Assembly: GCA_004802705.1 (NCBI GenBank)
Contig: SGPL01000072.1
Coordinates: 7,682 to 71,681 of the forward strand
Reading direction: 5' to 3'
Length of the DNA stretch: 64,000 nt
Origin: Bondarzewia mesenterica
Taxonomy: Eukaryota > Basidiomycota > Agaricomycetes > Russulales > Bondarzewiaceae
In this document: positions 23,402-35,192 of the stretch, piece after piece
Layout: every line of letters starts with the position of its first letter
How positions within the stretch are numbered: the first letter of the stretch is position 1
The notes under the pieces: generated by a model
Database searches by the model: none
What the model saw: only the letters and a program-made list of their open reading frames with translations
What the model was told of the DNA's origin: nothing
Program-made: the position numbers and the translations under genes

Positions 23402-24290
23402 GGTATGCACGAGCTATATGTTCGGCGCACGGGCTGGATGAAGAGAATGGAAGGCAGTATCGGACGAGTAGGACTGTCGGCCACATATAAGTACTCTTCC
23501 CTCAGAGGCCTCGTGCAGCAGCCGTAAGACAAGGGCTAGAACAGACTCCGAGGATCAGATCTGCGAGGGAGAAGTCCCGCTGATGCCTAGTCACACATCA
23601 TGAACGTGGAAGCGTCGTGGATACACACTAATTGGCGTGGTCGGGAACCATAGATAACACCGGGTTTTGCCAGCAGGTTTCATGGATGGTTACACTGTCT
23701 AATAGGGAGAAAGTTGCCGTGCAGTTAACGTTAATTGAAGAAAGATCCCGCATCGGCGAGCACTGCAATAGAAGAGGAGATGTTCTGAGTACCTGCCAGA
23801 GGGTGACAGCTGTTTAAGGCCATAGTGTAGTTACAGTTCAGTATGTGCACCCCATGATGTATACGTTTTGCTGACTCTTTCAGAGCTATGTTGGAACGCG
23901 AAGATGTGCAAATCGGCGAACTTGAAGTAAGAGGCTGTTGGGTTTCTGAGCACGACATTGTGATAAGATTAGATGCTGTCACGATGCCGATAAGATTCCA
24001 ATAGTTACATCGGGTAATGCCGACGAGTCCTTCACTTTACTTCACTTCATCGTCACTTTACTATCTAATTTCTAGAGGATGCTTCCGCCCTCACGGTGTC
24101 CCCTCTTCGTGGGCTTCGCTTACGTACAGCTCGCATTGTCTCGCAGTTCAACGCCTCCTGGGCTGCGTTCAACGCTTAACGTTCAAACGTCACTCAAGCC
24201 TGCGCAGCAGGGCGGCGCAGCCTGCAGCTTCTTTTCCCTTTTAATCTCATGGTCATATAAGTATCTGAAGCACTACTCCCTCTGCCCATC
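23402..24290. promoter_or_regulatory. Divergent promoter region, ligase B / Lnt-like gene
   Basis: About 890 bp between two divergent start codons, so both promoters should be here. No TATA-like or repeated operator element stands out, and no coding signal was found. The call rests on gene orientation only. Confidence 0.5.
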
Positions 24291-26145
24291 ATGTCTGACC
24301 TGCGTACCGTCATGTTCATCAAGCACCCAACGGTGCTTTTCCCTTTCCTGATATCTGCGTCTGCTCTAGGTGCACTGGGACCGACACCATCGTTTATACC
24401 TCTAATCCTGGTGTTGACGTTGCTGCGCATCTATGCCAGAATCATACTCGTTCCAAACCGCCCTCGTCACAGACGGCATGTATTCGTGACTTGGATGTGT
24501 TTGACATTTGCAACGAGTATCGCGCATGTTTTTCCTGCACTCACAGCTCTCTCCTCGATATTTACCTCTCTCGTTTCGCTATGCGTCATCTCGGCAGTGG
24601 CGTCTGCCATTGCAGGAACCGCAATAGCTCTCGATGTCCATTTATGTCGGCAAACGCAGGATGCATGGTTAAGAATTTCCATATTTCCTGTCTTTTGGGC
24701 CGGCATATGGCAAGTATGGGCCCTCAATGCTCCAATGGGGAGGTTGACGGCATGGAGCCCTGTTGTGGGCGTTCATGGCTACGCCTGGATGAAACATATT
24801 TTCGGCCCTTGTGGAATTGATTGGGTCGTAGCTGTATTTGCCGTTGTCGGCAGTGAAATTATCGGTGAATGGTTTATTGGCCCTGTTGAACAACTCAATA
24901 CCATCCACGCCAGTGATGAGCAACAACTTGTCGATGTTGACCACGAAACGCCCATAGGGGACGCACCCGCCGAGGTTCCGTCGCAACCAAGGCACACCCT
25001 TTACCTCTTCATCCTTCTTTTCGCGTTCACAATACCATCATATTTCTACGAAACCCTACCACTACCCCCAATTTCCTCCTCCTCAACGCCTCTGACGGTC
25101 GGCTGCGTACTCCCATCTCCACCTCAACATAATGATCACTCTTCTACGCTGGATAGGTTTATCCTCGAGTCACAACGGGTGGTGTCCAGTGGCGCCAAGG
25201 TCATGCTTTGGCCGGAAGGCGCCGTGCGATTTGACAGCGCTGATGACCGGGAGGAGGCGATTGCAAAGGTTCAAGAAAAGATCAAAGGGCCCTACGTTGG
25301 AATATCGTTTGAGGAAAATGCTCCTGCCGAGTGGAAGGGATCATCTGGTCGCACAAAACGAATTGGCATGGTCCTTGTCGGTCCCAATGGACCGGTTTTT
25401 GAATACTACAAGAGGAGTCTTGTTCCTTGTGCGTTATTTACCACATTCACGACTGGTAGAAGTTGAGATTGACCTTGCTGCGGGAACAGACGTAGAGAGC
25501 TTCTCTTTCCTACGATCCCCTGATCCGCCCACGATATACGATCTCCCGCTCCCCCCGCCCGCGCACACTAATAAGAGCGACTGGTCCGCCGGCCCGCCCT
25601 TCTCCCGCCCAATCCCTATAACATCCTCCATCTGTCTGGACTTTGCATTCCCGTCCGCCTTCGCTGAACTCCCCTCGCGCGCGGCTCTCATCCTCGCCCC
25701 CGCGCGCACCTGGCACCCCGACGTTGGGCTAGCGATGTGGGAGCAAGCCAAGGCGCGCGCTCAAGAAGCGGGGAGCATGGTTCTCTTTTGCGACGGCGGG
25801 ATCAGCGGCGTGAGCGGCATCGCGGGACAGGGCATGAGCGAAGTCTTCCAAGTCGGAAGCGGGTCCTGGACGAAGACGATCGGAGTGCAGTGGCCGTTCG
25901 ACGAACGGCGGACGACGTATATGCGCATAGGAAATTGTGGTGTCTTCATTGCGCTTTGTAGCTTGGTGGGTGTTGGATGGGTGGGTGAAATCGTTGTCCG
26001 CAGGATACGCCGCGGTCCTGAGGACATGGAATCCCAGAAGCTCTGGCATCAAGTGCTAGATACGGTGAAGAGTGGAAGAGAGATGATTCGCGTTTGGAGA
26101 CAGAGACAGCCGGGGCAAGGGGAGGAACATCCCTTGCTCGTTTGA
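24291..26145 (+). CDS. Apolipoprotein N-acyltransferase (Lnt)-like membrane nitrilase-fold protein
   Basis: Exons 24291-25428 and 25490-26145 join as TyrCodon T|AC to give 597 residues. The first 270 residues are hydrophobic, with about six membrane spans (for example FVTWMCLTFATSIAHVF and WVVAVFAVVGSEIIG). Then comes a carbon-nitrogen hydrolase domain with the Lnt-type triad: Glu309 in VMLWPEGAV, Lys374 in YYKRSLVPYVES, Cys428 in ICLDFAFP. Spacing (65 and 54 residues) is close to E. coli Lnt (267/335/387). A last hydrophobic segment lies at GVFIALCSLVGVGWVGEIV. Bacterial Lnt acylates lipoproteins; the substrate in a fungus is unknown to me. ATG 24291 is the first in the open frame. Confidence 0.85.
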
Positions 26146-26516
26146 AGATGAAACAAAATTGATTGTTGCACTGTACATTTTTCATCGTCTACCCTACTTT
26201 TCACCATGCTGTTTGATGTTGTATAGCCCGCGAGTCTGATGATTGTGTTTGATTGCGTTCTCATGTACTAGTCCCTTCGAATGTCTGGTAGCATATAAAG
26301 TTTGTGTACGAGTTACATGGTGATTTTGTCCAATAAAAATCCAGTTGTGATTTGTTCAAGTAGAGCATTTGAAAATTTGAATCTTCGTTAATACAAAAAT
26401 GATTCTACAATTTCGTCTCCTATATCGTACGCCAGTGCATTCATAATCATCAGACCAAACTCTAGTGTAGAGTAGATCTCAAACATCAGTCCTAAAGAAC
26501 AGGCAAAACTCGCAGT
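26146..26516. other. Convergent 3' intergenic region
   Basis: Between the stops of the Lnt-like gene and the transporter gene. A/T-rich, with AATAAA-like AATAAAAAT near 26332. No coding signal. Confidence 0.55.
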
Positions 26517-28879
26517 TCACACCACCTTTCGATACACGACCGACGGGGTCTCCTTGTCGGGTTCTGAGACGTCGCGCGAGCTTCCATTCTTCTTCTCATC
26601 CCATATCGCTTGTTCAACGGCCGGCGGCGGCGCACCGTCCGCGACGAACGCCGAGGCAATGGCGATGCGGGTCTGCGCGAGCTCATCGATGTTACGGAAG
26701 TGGAAGCCGTCTTTGATGGACTGGTTGATCACGAGGCCGCTGCAGACAAATGCGCATCCGTTGTAATCAGTACCGTCTCGGTTGAAAGGAAAGAGGGGAG
26801 ACGCCTACGCACATCGCATATATAGACATGGCCACGTAGCCGGAAAATGGGACAAGGTAAGAGTGGCGGGTAAAGGTCTTGTCAGCCAAAGCTCCCTGTG
26901 CCGGAGGGTACCATGCACCACCTCCGACGCCCTATGGTCAACAAATTCCTTCTGAGCTGAGTTTATGAGGCAACGAGTCTATAGCACGTACCATGACGAT
27001 AAGACCAGAACCTCTCTTCGTGTGCATGCCCAGATTCTTCGTACCCAGAGTGAACACACACTGCGTGAACAGCAACCATCTCAGCCTCTCGCAAACACAA
27101 TAACAACAAAATGAAATTACATACAGGGTAGCAGATACTCTCGAAGAAGAAAAGACAATAAAGGCAAGCAATGCCTGCGTGGCCTCCAGCGAGTGCAACG
27201 CCAAGGCAGAATGCCGAACACGCAATTCCATACAAACTGAGCAGCAGAGCTGGATCTACCCATGTAAGCAGGACGACGCCTATGAATCTGGTATCATTCG
27301 AGTGGGTTTTCAGCGAGTCAATAAGTCGGCAGATAGACGAGACAAACCTTCCGCCAGTGAAAGTGAGTTGACAAAATGAGAACATCAAGCTAGCCTTCGA
27401 ATGACTGATGCCTACACCTTGGTCAACGAGGTAGTTGACAACGAAGGATGCCACAGTGACTTGTGCACCACTATTGACATTCTTTTTGAGTTACCAGAAA
27501 AAAAATGTGATCAAGATGATTGGACATACGTGTAGGACATTTGCGCGACGAAGCCAAGAATGCATCGATATTGCTTCCAGAAAGGCCCGACGCCGTTTTT
27601 GGCGATACCTGCATCTTCAATTTCTTTTTCAAGGGCATCTTCAGTGATTTCTGGAAGGTCGCAGAAACTGCATCAAAGAAGTGTAAAGGCATTGCTCCTG
27701 CGTATAAGAAGTTGTTCTACGGGACACGTACTAGAAGAGGATGTTGAGCGCCAATCCCAAGGCAGCAACCGCCAGATACACCCTAAAAGAAAAGGGAAAA
27801 TCAGCACAGCCTTTCAACATTCGGAGGCAAAAGGTAGGTGACGCTTACCATTGGACATTTGTGAGCGAGTTCGCATTCTTGCCCCTGAAGAAATAGGTGG
27901 AGGCGATCATTGGTCCAGCAAACGAGGCGAGACCCTGGAAGCCCTGACTGAAATTGAGGCGCATAGCGGCATATCGGGGAGTACCGAGCACAGTAATGTA
28001 TGAGTTGGCGGCAACTTCAAGTGTGGAAAGACCGCATCCTGCAGGGAGTATTAGAGACATGCGGTGAGACAAGGAAAAGATGGGAGATTCGAACCGATGA
28101 CGAACGTGCAGCCGACAAAACCGCCATACTTCTCAAACTTGGCGGATGGCCAGAAGAAAATTGCACCTGCCAATGTCACCACGTCAGCAAGGTAGATAGT
28201 GTTTTAAATCGGAATGAAAAACGCGTACCCAGCGAATACAAACTCAATCCCATATGGATGCCTTTCTACGCGTATGAGAGTGATGTCGGCCACAGATCGA
28301 AGAAGTGAGATTGGGCAACTTTACTTTGTAGCCAATATGTCTCATCTATTTCAATTTAATTAGTCAACTGTGAGCTGCGGAATAATTGGAACTGACATAC
28401 AATAATACCAGCGAATGGTGACCATACAAAATATGCTCCCTACAGGGTAACAAAGGATGTGGATGAGCTGCATCCCAGGATCGGATGGAAGGAAATGTTC
28501 ACGAAGTACGCAAGTTGCAGGAGTGTGCTCTGAAGTTTGGAGATACCAAAGACGGTTTGGAAATGGGCATTAAGAACATCAAGAAGCTACAGAAATGAGG
28601 TAAAATTGAGTCCATTCGTAAGAAGTGACCTGTGGTGCTTACCCCATATGCGAATCCCCCTGTCGAATTAATTGCAGAGTTCAGCTCTCGCACCAGAAGC
28701 AAGGATAGAATTGAGACGTACATGTGAAGAACAAGCTTGTGACCAGCCCGAAGGCGAAGAGCCAGCGTGCGAAGGAGAGCTCGCTACCTGAAGAACGATG
28801 AGCGAACAAATAAGCACCAATCGCTGATCGATGAGAAAAATGAAAGAGACACACCCGTTGTTCCAACGGGGGGTGCCAT
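26517..28879 (-). CDS. MFS sugar transporter of the fucose/glucose:H+ symporter (FHS) family
   Basis: Likely plasma-membrane sugar permease with 12 helices. Starts MAPPVGTTG (ATG 28879, short first exon), then ELSFARWLFAFGLVTSLFFT and GFAYG. Later exons show CGLSTLEVAANSYITVLGTP, RYAAMRLNFSQGFQGLASFA, FVVNYLVDQGVGISHSKAS, GACYLIV-like GGGAWYPPAQGALAD, and end DKETPSVVYRKVV after INQSIKDGFHFRNIDEL. These match fungal FucP-type transporters; the small exons between them are spaced by about 50-60 nt introns. I did not fix every boundary. The sugar cannot be read from sequence. It converges on the Lnt-like gene. Confidence 0.85.
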
Positions 28880-31341
28880 GGTTGCGGATGGGCAAAGAGG
28901 CGAGAGGGTGTTTCGGTGGGTTTTAAGTCATCGGATGGGAGTCCATGGTTCTCAGGTGGTTATGGCAGACTCCGCATATAAACTTGAAGATGCTCAAACG
29001 GAATATGGGGAAAGCATCTGGGGTAGACCCGTGATCACGCACGGTCCGCCATTCCCGTTCTCCTACCTATCATACGTCCCAACGACTTCTAGTCTACAGG
29101 GCGGCAGAGAAGCCAGTCGTGCCTCAGAATCCTCCTGTCTGACCGACTCCTACTGGACCCGAAGTCTTTCCGTCCGGTGACGAACCTTCAGAGGCCTTTC
29201 AGACGCCGAATCCAAAATAACTCTGAGGTCTCAACATTTCAACGCTGAGTCGCTTGGAACAGTGATTTTGCACTCACAAAGATTGAAACATGTCAGTCAA
29301 TAGAACTAATCACCATGCCCTGAGGTCGTGAGATATACGGCCTGACGTTGAGACCTAAACTCTTCACGCGAACGGAGGACCGTCTTCTGACCATCCCATT
29401 GAAGTCCCCAACTGTCTGCAGCGTCTAGGATCGTATCGGCGGCTGATGAGCAAACAAGACTCGTGCATATTGCAGGACCATAATTTCAAAGCCAGCGACG
29501 CAGCGGACCGTGCGCGTGAGAGGCGACAACCGAAGAGTTTGAACCGATCCTGCCGAAAGGAACTTTTGGGCATCGTCGAACTTCGCTACATTTTTCTTTG
29601 GCCAGCCCTCACCGTCATAACTTCGCTTTACTTTCATTTGGTGTGCCTGCTAGTGTGCTAGTGAATTACTCCGATTCAGAGGTTCGGGACAATTGCCAGT
29701 GAGTGGCAACTTCACGCATTTCTGTATAGGTCGCTTCAACGCACTCACGATACTAGTTGATGCGATGGTTGTGTGAGCGGAACCTTTTTAAAGAGAGCTC
29801 TACAGCAGCAGCAGAACGTCAAAACATGGTCATGTTCTTTGGGGGCGATTCATTGAGAACTCGTTTACGCGCCTGCAAGTCCTTCTCCTATCTTTTCCAA
29901 ACAGTCCACCAGCATCAGGCCGCGCTGCTATCCGCTGAACTACGCTCTTGCAAGGCGGTCAGAGCATGGGCAGGCTCGCTTGACCACTATTGGGCTGGCG
30001 GTTTCCTCACACCTCGTTTGGCGACAGCTCACCTTGGTCAGGTTGGCATTTTTAACAATACAATTGCCTACGTGCATACTGGTATGTTCTAGCAAGCCTC
30101 TGACACATGTAGAATTTACCGTCGGCACTGCGCCGCGCGGATTCAATGGGCCAATCGGTTTGTTCCATTAAACGCTTGTAAACGCACGATATCATAGGCC
30201 GTCCATCATGCTCAGAAGAAATTTGGTCTCCCGCCTGCAAATCGAGAGTTATGTCCGTCAAAACATTGATGTTGCACGGCTTACGCACTGTCGCTTGACC
30301 ATCTGAATGGCAATGTGACTGAGGGACTCTCGGCGTTCGTTCGTTCATTCATTCCCATCCTCCTGGCTTCTCACTATATCGCTGGCATTCAGACACATGC
30401 ATTATTGCCCGGCCTGGCAGCGAAATCGCCGCATCGACAGAGAAGCTACTTCAGAAAATTCATAGCTCTATACGTCTGTGCACGTGTGGGACACAGGTCC
30501 TTCTGACATTCACTTGCATGACAGGGGGGCCAAGGACACTGACCACCCCAGAATTGTATGGGCCAAGGGTATCACTCTAGTCCAGGCCATCAGTCGGCGA
30601 GGAGGTGAGTATGTAGCTGCTATTTGAACAGCCCATGAAGGACATAGCAGGCAGGATTTGAAGTTCGGACCAGGGTGATTGAATGGGATGGAGCACGTTT
30701 TGAAAGGTTCTGTATCTTCCATGCTGCCATGTGTATGACTGGTCGGATGTCTTCCCTGCTTCTTTCACGCTCAACTAGTCATTGGCGTGAAAGAAAGCCC
30801 CATCTGGAGCAAACGCGCCGTTTGACTGTGGCAGGATGGTGTATCCTATCGGAATAGTTCTTTCCTCTGCTATCCAAGGCAGACATGCTCATACAGCATG
30901 GTCTTATCAACAGGCTCAAGGATAATGATAATACGGTGAGTAAGATTCGCGACTGTCTTCGATGACCAGATCTTCGGTAGTGGTCGGACAAAACATAGGT
31001 TGTACTCGATCGTGTAGACTTACAGCACATTTCCACAAATCCTGGGAGTGGGCTGTGTGATGATAATATCTGTAGGAACCAATGGTTTATGGGCGTGCTC
31101 GAGGTGCTATATTCATGAGTCCAATGATTTTCGTCACCAACTTGGGCTATTGCCGCGCAGATTGCGTTCTGTGTGAACAAGCGATGCGCCTTTCGCGGTT
31201 TGACGTTGAACTTGACATCGACCACGACTCCGAGACACGAGGCTGCTGACCCTCCCGTTACTTTTGTAAGAGACCATCGTCAACAACGCCAGGCCTACAC
31301 GTTTTCTTCACGCCGATTGAGCTCTCAGCAGCGTTAATTAG
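28880..31341. other. Long region without a supported gene (2.5 kb)
   Basis: Contains the transporter promoter next to 28879 and, somewhere before 31342, the missing first exon and promoter of the next gene. Open frames are all under about 150 codons, overlap one another and carry no recognisable motif. I looked for tRNA A/B boxes, reverse transcriptase, integrase and transposase signatures and saw none. It may hold degenerate transposon sequence or a non-coding transcript, but I cannot support either. Confidence 0.5.
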
Positions 31342-33818
31342 CTCGGTCAATCCGTCGCAGAGCCCCTTCTCCAAGCAGGTCCCTCTCAGTAGGACTTGCC
31401 AGAGGCTCGACGTTTTCATCTAAGAAATTCCTTCGGTCGAGACTAGCTCGCAGCCTTCGCGGCTCTCTGCGTAGCTCGACCGGCGCTCTTGCCGAACCTC
31501 CTTTGGGCTCTAACGCTCACCCGCTTCCCGACAAACCTCGTGTTCTTTCCTTCGAGAGCGAGGTGCTCAGTACTGTTCCCGAAGAGGACCCTGGTGCTGT
31601 AGACGATTGGCTGGACGATTTCCAACCTGTTTTTCGAGAGGAGTTTCTTGGTGAAGTCGACGACCGTCACTTGGGTTCAGCGGGTGGTGTTACGGATCAG
31701 ACAGGTATTTCTCTTCTTGAACATCCTGCCCAAAACAGCACTATCGATAAAACTCCACCTGGTGTACCGCCTGAGCCTTTGTCTGTAAACCCTACATCAC
31801 AACTTTCGGATCCATTTGCGACGCCGACAGACTACCGCTCTCCCATCGATTCTCTACATCCCGTATCCCTCATCTCCCGATCTTCTTCATACCGCACCAA
31901 TTACGACAAGGCACCTGCAGTCTCAGTCCGCCACCGCACTTCAAGCAGGGCATCGAGACAGTCTCGCCGATCTTCTCGTCACATCAGTGGTCTTCACGAT
32001 ATCAGACTCATCCTCGATTTTCCTTTGCCACCCAGTAACCTCCCTACTCCCATATCATCCAAGCTCGCTGACCCTACTCAGGATTCAGCTCCATCCCCAC
32101 CCATCGCAGACAATTCATCTGTTTTCTTCGATCAAGATCCTTTCCGTGCAGAGTCTCCTCCCCAAAAGGATTCTGTGGACAATCAGTCTTCTCAAGCCAA
32201 ATCACTCTCTGGTTCAGCTACCGCCTCATTCCATACTGCGCTCTCCCGTGCACCAACTCCCGCCACCAGTGCTCCATCCTCCGTTACCACCAAGGCCAGC
32301 TCGACTTTGAGGCGCTTCGGATCGCTCACAAAAGACACTCTTCGTGCTTCTTTTCGCACGCCTATCTCTCAGATATCTGCGAGCAGTCGTCGTAGGAGCA
32401 AGCGGTCTGCAGTACACGTTCCGGCGGAGAATTCTCCAGAGCGTTCCGAGAAACCGAAAGTTATTTTCCAGCCTCTTCCAGAGTTTGTGCCTGAAGCCCT
32501 TGACATCGATTTTTCTTCATACAACACCGCAGCCACCCTTCGCAGAAATCTTGTTTCACACCTCTACTCTGAGCGCTCGTTCTCAGCTTATTACCGCTCT
32601 CTTGAAGACTTACTCAGCCGTCCCATTCCCAGGGAAGAGCCAGCTACCCCTCGAACCCGGTTCACGTCCGCACCGTCACTACTCCCAGATTCGAGTTTAG
32701 TCGGTCACACACGATCACAATCTGAACCGGCGAATCTAGTCACCCCAGCCGCCGCTTCATCTACTCCTGCTTCCCGTCCGCCTCGTCCAACTCGACCTCT
32801 GCCCCTTCCACCGCCCCAATCGCAAGGAGCCATCGTCCACGAGCTCGTCAATCCTCTTGAATTGACCGCTTCTCCTACATATTCCTTGAACGAGTTGCGT
32901 TATTCGACTGCCTCCTCCTTCGCTCCTTCCTCGCCTTCCTGGTTGTCGCGTAACGTTCAAGAGCTAGAAAATTGGCTAGCCACACATACTGCGCCATCAC
33001 CGCAGTCTGTGTATTCAGACGTTACCGAGGTCGATCCAGATCCTCTGCGGGAGACAGACAACAACTCACTACTTTCTTCTCCTTCCCCTTTGCCGATCCC
33101 TCCTTCATTACCCCTCCCATATCCCGCGGGCGAAGTCTTGCACATTCGAGGACGCATTGCCATTCACGACGCCAATTCGTCTGAGGTCACTCTGAACACC
33201 ATAGAAACATCTAACGATTTCCTATCGGACTCGACATTGACCGTCCCCTCTCAACGTGGATCTCGTCATACTTCAGCCTCATCAGCTTCTCCGTCACTCA
33301 GGCCCAACAATTCTCCCTCAAAGCCTCCCTTGTCGCCTTCTAAAGCTCGTTCTCGTACTTCATCTGTTACTCGTGCGACTATCACACACTATCGGCGTTC
33401 AATAGTCGAGGGTCGCAGAAAGTCTCGGGCTTGCGCTGTGCCTTCAAACGAGTTGATCAACCACAAGGAACAACTCTACTCCAAGGTAAATCTCATCGCT
33501 CCGATATCCTGAAGATCTAATGTCCAATACTCGAACAGCGCTCCGCGCCCCAACTCTTCTCAAAACCCGAACACGCATTCACGACTTCGACACGCACGGT
33601 CACTCTTCTCCCACCATTAGATATAATTTCTGTTGGTAAGTGCTTCTCATGGCAGAGGCATGTGCCGTTCCTGTCCCTGTGGCTAATGTGCGCATACAGT
33701 CTCCCCCGTTCTCGATTCTACTCCTACTCCAGTCCTTCCAATTCGTCCCCGCCCCTATCCTCCCACCCCACGCACCCGCTACCGAAACCAAAGAGGCCTC
33801 CCTCGAAAACAATTCTGA
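31342..33818 (+). CDS. Large Ser/Pro-rich protein, unknown function, 5' exon missing
   Basis: An open frame runs from an acceptor-like AG at 31341 (after TTAATTAG) to 33485; no ATG occurs near its beginning, so the first exon is upstream and unresolved. It continues in exons 33539-33635 and 33700-33818 with matching phase, ending GLPRKQF. About 760 residues are visible. Composition is Ser, Pro, Arg and Thr rich with polybasic patches (RTSSRASRQSRRSSRH). The best ordered stretch is EFVPEALDIDFSSYNTAATL, then SERSFSAYYRSLEDLLSRP. A second, acidic patch lies at WLDDFQPVFREEFLGEVDD. I do not recognise the family; a disordered signalling, polarity or cytoskeletal scaffold is a guess. Confidence 0.7.
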
Positions 33819-33847
33819 CTCCTACCTATCAATCAAGTATCTGAAAC

Positions 33848-34467
33848 ATGTCGTATAATATATTCGGAAAAGCTGCAGAGACGGTGGACTTTGGCGGCGA
33901 GGCGGACTACGCCGGTTACGAGTGGTTCAAAGATCCACCACCACAGAGACCTGAGGTGAGATCCTTTCCCATCCCCCTTAGATATGTGCTGACGTGCGTT
34001 GCTGGATTCAGCCTCCACCCGCACCCGCCCCAGCCCCACCACCACTTCCCAGCGTCATCGAGCAAAACGAGATGTTTGACTACGCGCTCAAAGCTGCCCC
34101 AAATGTTCTCTACGGTCGATTTAAGCAATATGGGCAGGTGCGTCCAATCTCTTCCCTCGTATCGTTCGTTTGTTGACACGAGCGGGCACAGCTTGGCGTG
34201 CTAGGATGGTGCTCCGAGTTTAGCGAGATGATCGACTCTATCAAGACGCTCGGCTTGCAAGGAAACATGTTCGTCTCGACGCGCACGCAGGCGCTGCGGA
34301 CGTGTGAGGAGATCTTGCGTCTAGACCTTGACATCAAAATGCAGATCATCATCATCCATCTCTCAGCTCAGATCGCGCGTCTGCGGCGGTTCCTCGACGC
34401 AGAACGTCAGTGGAATGACTATCCTATACCGGACTTCCCTATGGACCCTCAGGCGTACGGCAGATGA
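33848..34467 (+). CDS. Small conserved-looking protein, unknown function
   Basis: Three exons, 33848-33955, 34012-34137 and 34192-34467, all phase 0, give 169 residues. After a PPPAPAPAPPPLP linker come FDYALKAAPNVLYGRFKQYG, LGVLGWCSEFSEMIDSIKTL, TRTQALRTCEEILRLDLDIK and QIARLRRFLDAERQWNDYP, predicted mostly helical and non-repetitive, as expected of a real folded domain. I do not know its function. The ATG is only 29 nt after the stop of the Ser/Pro-rich gene on the same strand, so its promoter must overlap that gene or the two share a transcript. Confidence 0.8.
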
Positions 34468-35192
34468 CTGGATCGTGGTGTTGCAGTTGTTACTTTTGCT
34501 TGCTATTTTTTCGTAGACGAACGCTTTCTTGTCCGAGGATTGTTTTGTTGCAGTCAGTCTCGTTTCTTTCTGTGGTTCATGGTTCTTTCGTTCTGTTCTT
34601 TTGTATATATACCGCTCAGTCTCCTGCTTTCTATCAGCATCTGTAAAGGTCCTAATCGTTCCATATGCATGTATCGTACAGTTAAAACTTGTAAGCATAT
34701 TCTATAACTTTGTCGGTTTTCGGAGGCGCGCGCTGCCTGAATCTGCAGTGGAAGTCTGAATTCCGAGGGACGATCGAACGAAGCGGAGCTACGACTAACA
34801 GGAAGCACTGAAGAAGAAAATCCAGTTCACTTACATGAGTTCAGAGAATACACGCAACACAGCAGGTGAGTCAGTAAGTAACGACAAACTAGTCCATAAG
34901 TATAATCTGGGGAAACAAACGCTGCCCTGAATCCTGACGATGAAAAAATATAGGAAGATGTAACGACAGAAATATTAATAACCGAGCAAAGACGAACGAA
35001 AAGCTAGACGAAAAGAGAGAGAGTACTGAAAGGAAGTAAAAACTGAAGACAAAATAAGTTCGCTAGCTGGAAAAGTTCGAGCGTCTTCTAGATATCGCAA
35101 GTCTCTGATTGAATAGGTGTAGCAAAGTCAAGTAAAATGCGGATGTGGGTATAATTATACTCATAGTCAGCAAGGCAGAGTTTCAATGTCGA
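34468..35192. other. Convergent 3' intergenic region
   Basis: About 725 bp between two convergent stop codons. Holds T-rich and A-rich stretches consistent with 3' ends. No gene seen. Confidence 0.6.

Noticed and set aside
28880..31341. Retrotransposon or LTR remnants
   Set aside because: No reverse transcriptase, integrase or paired long direct repeats could be seen by eye.
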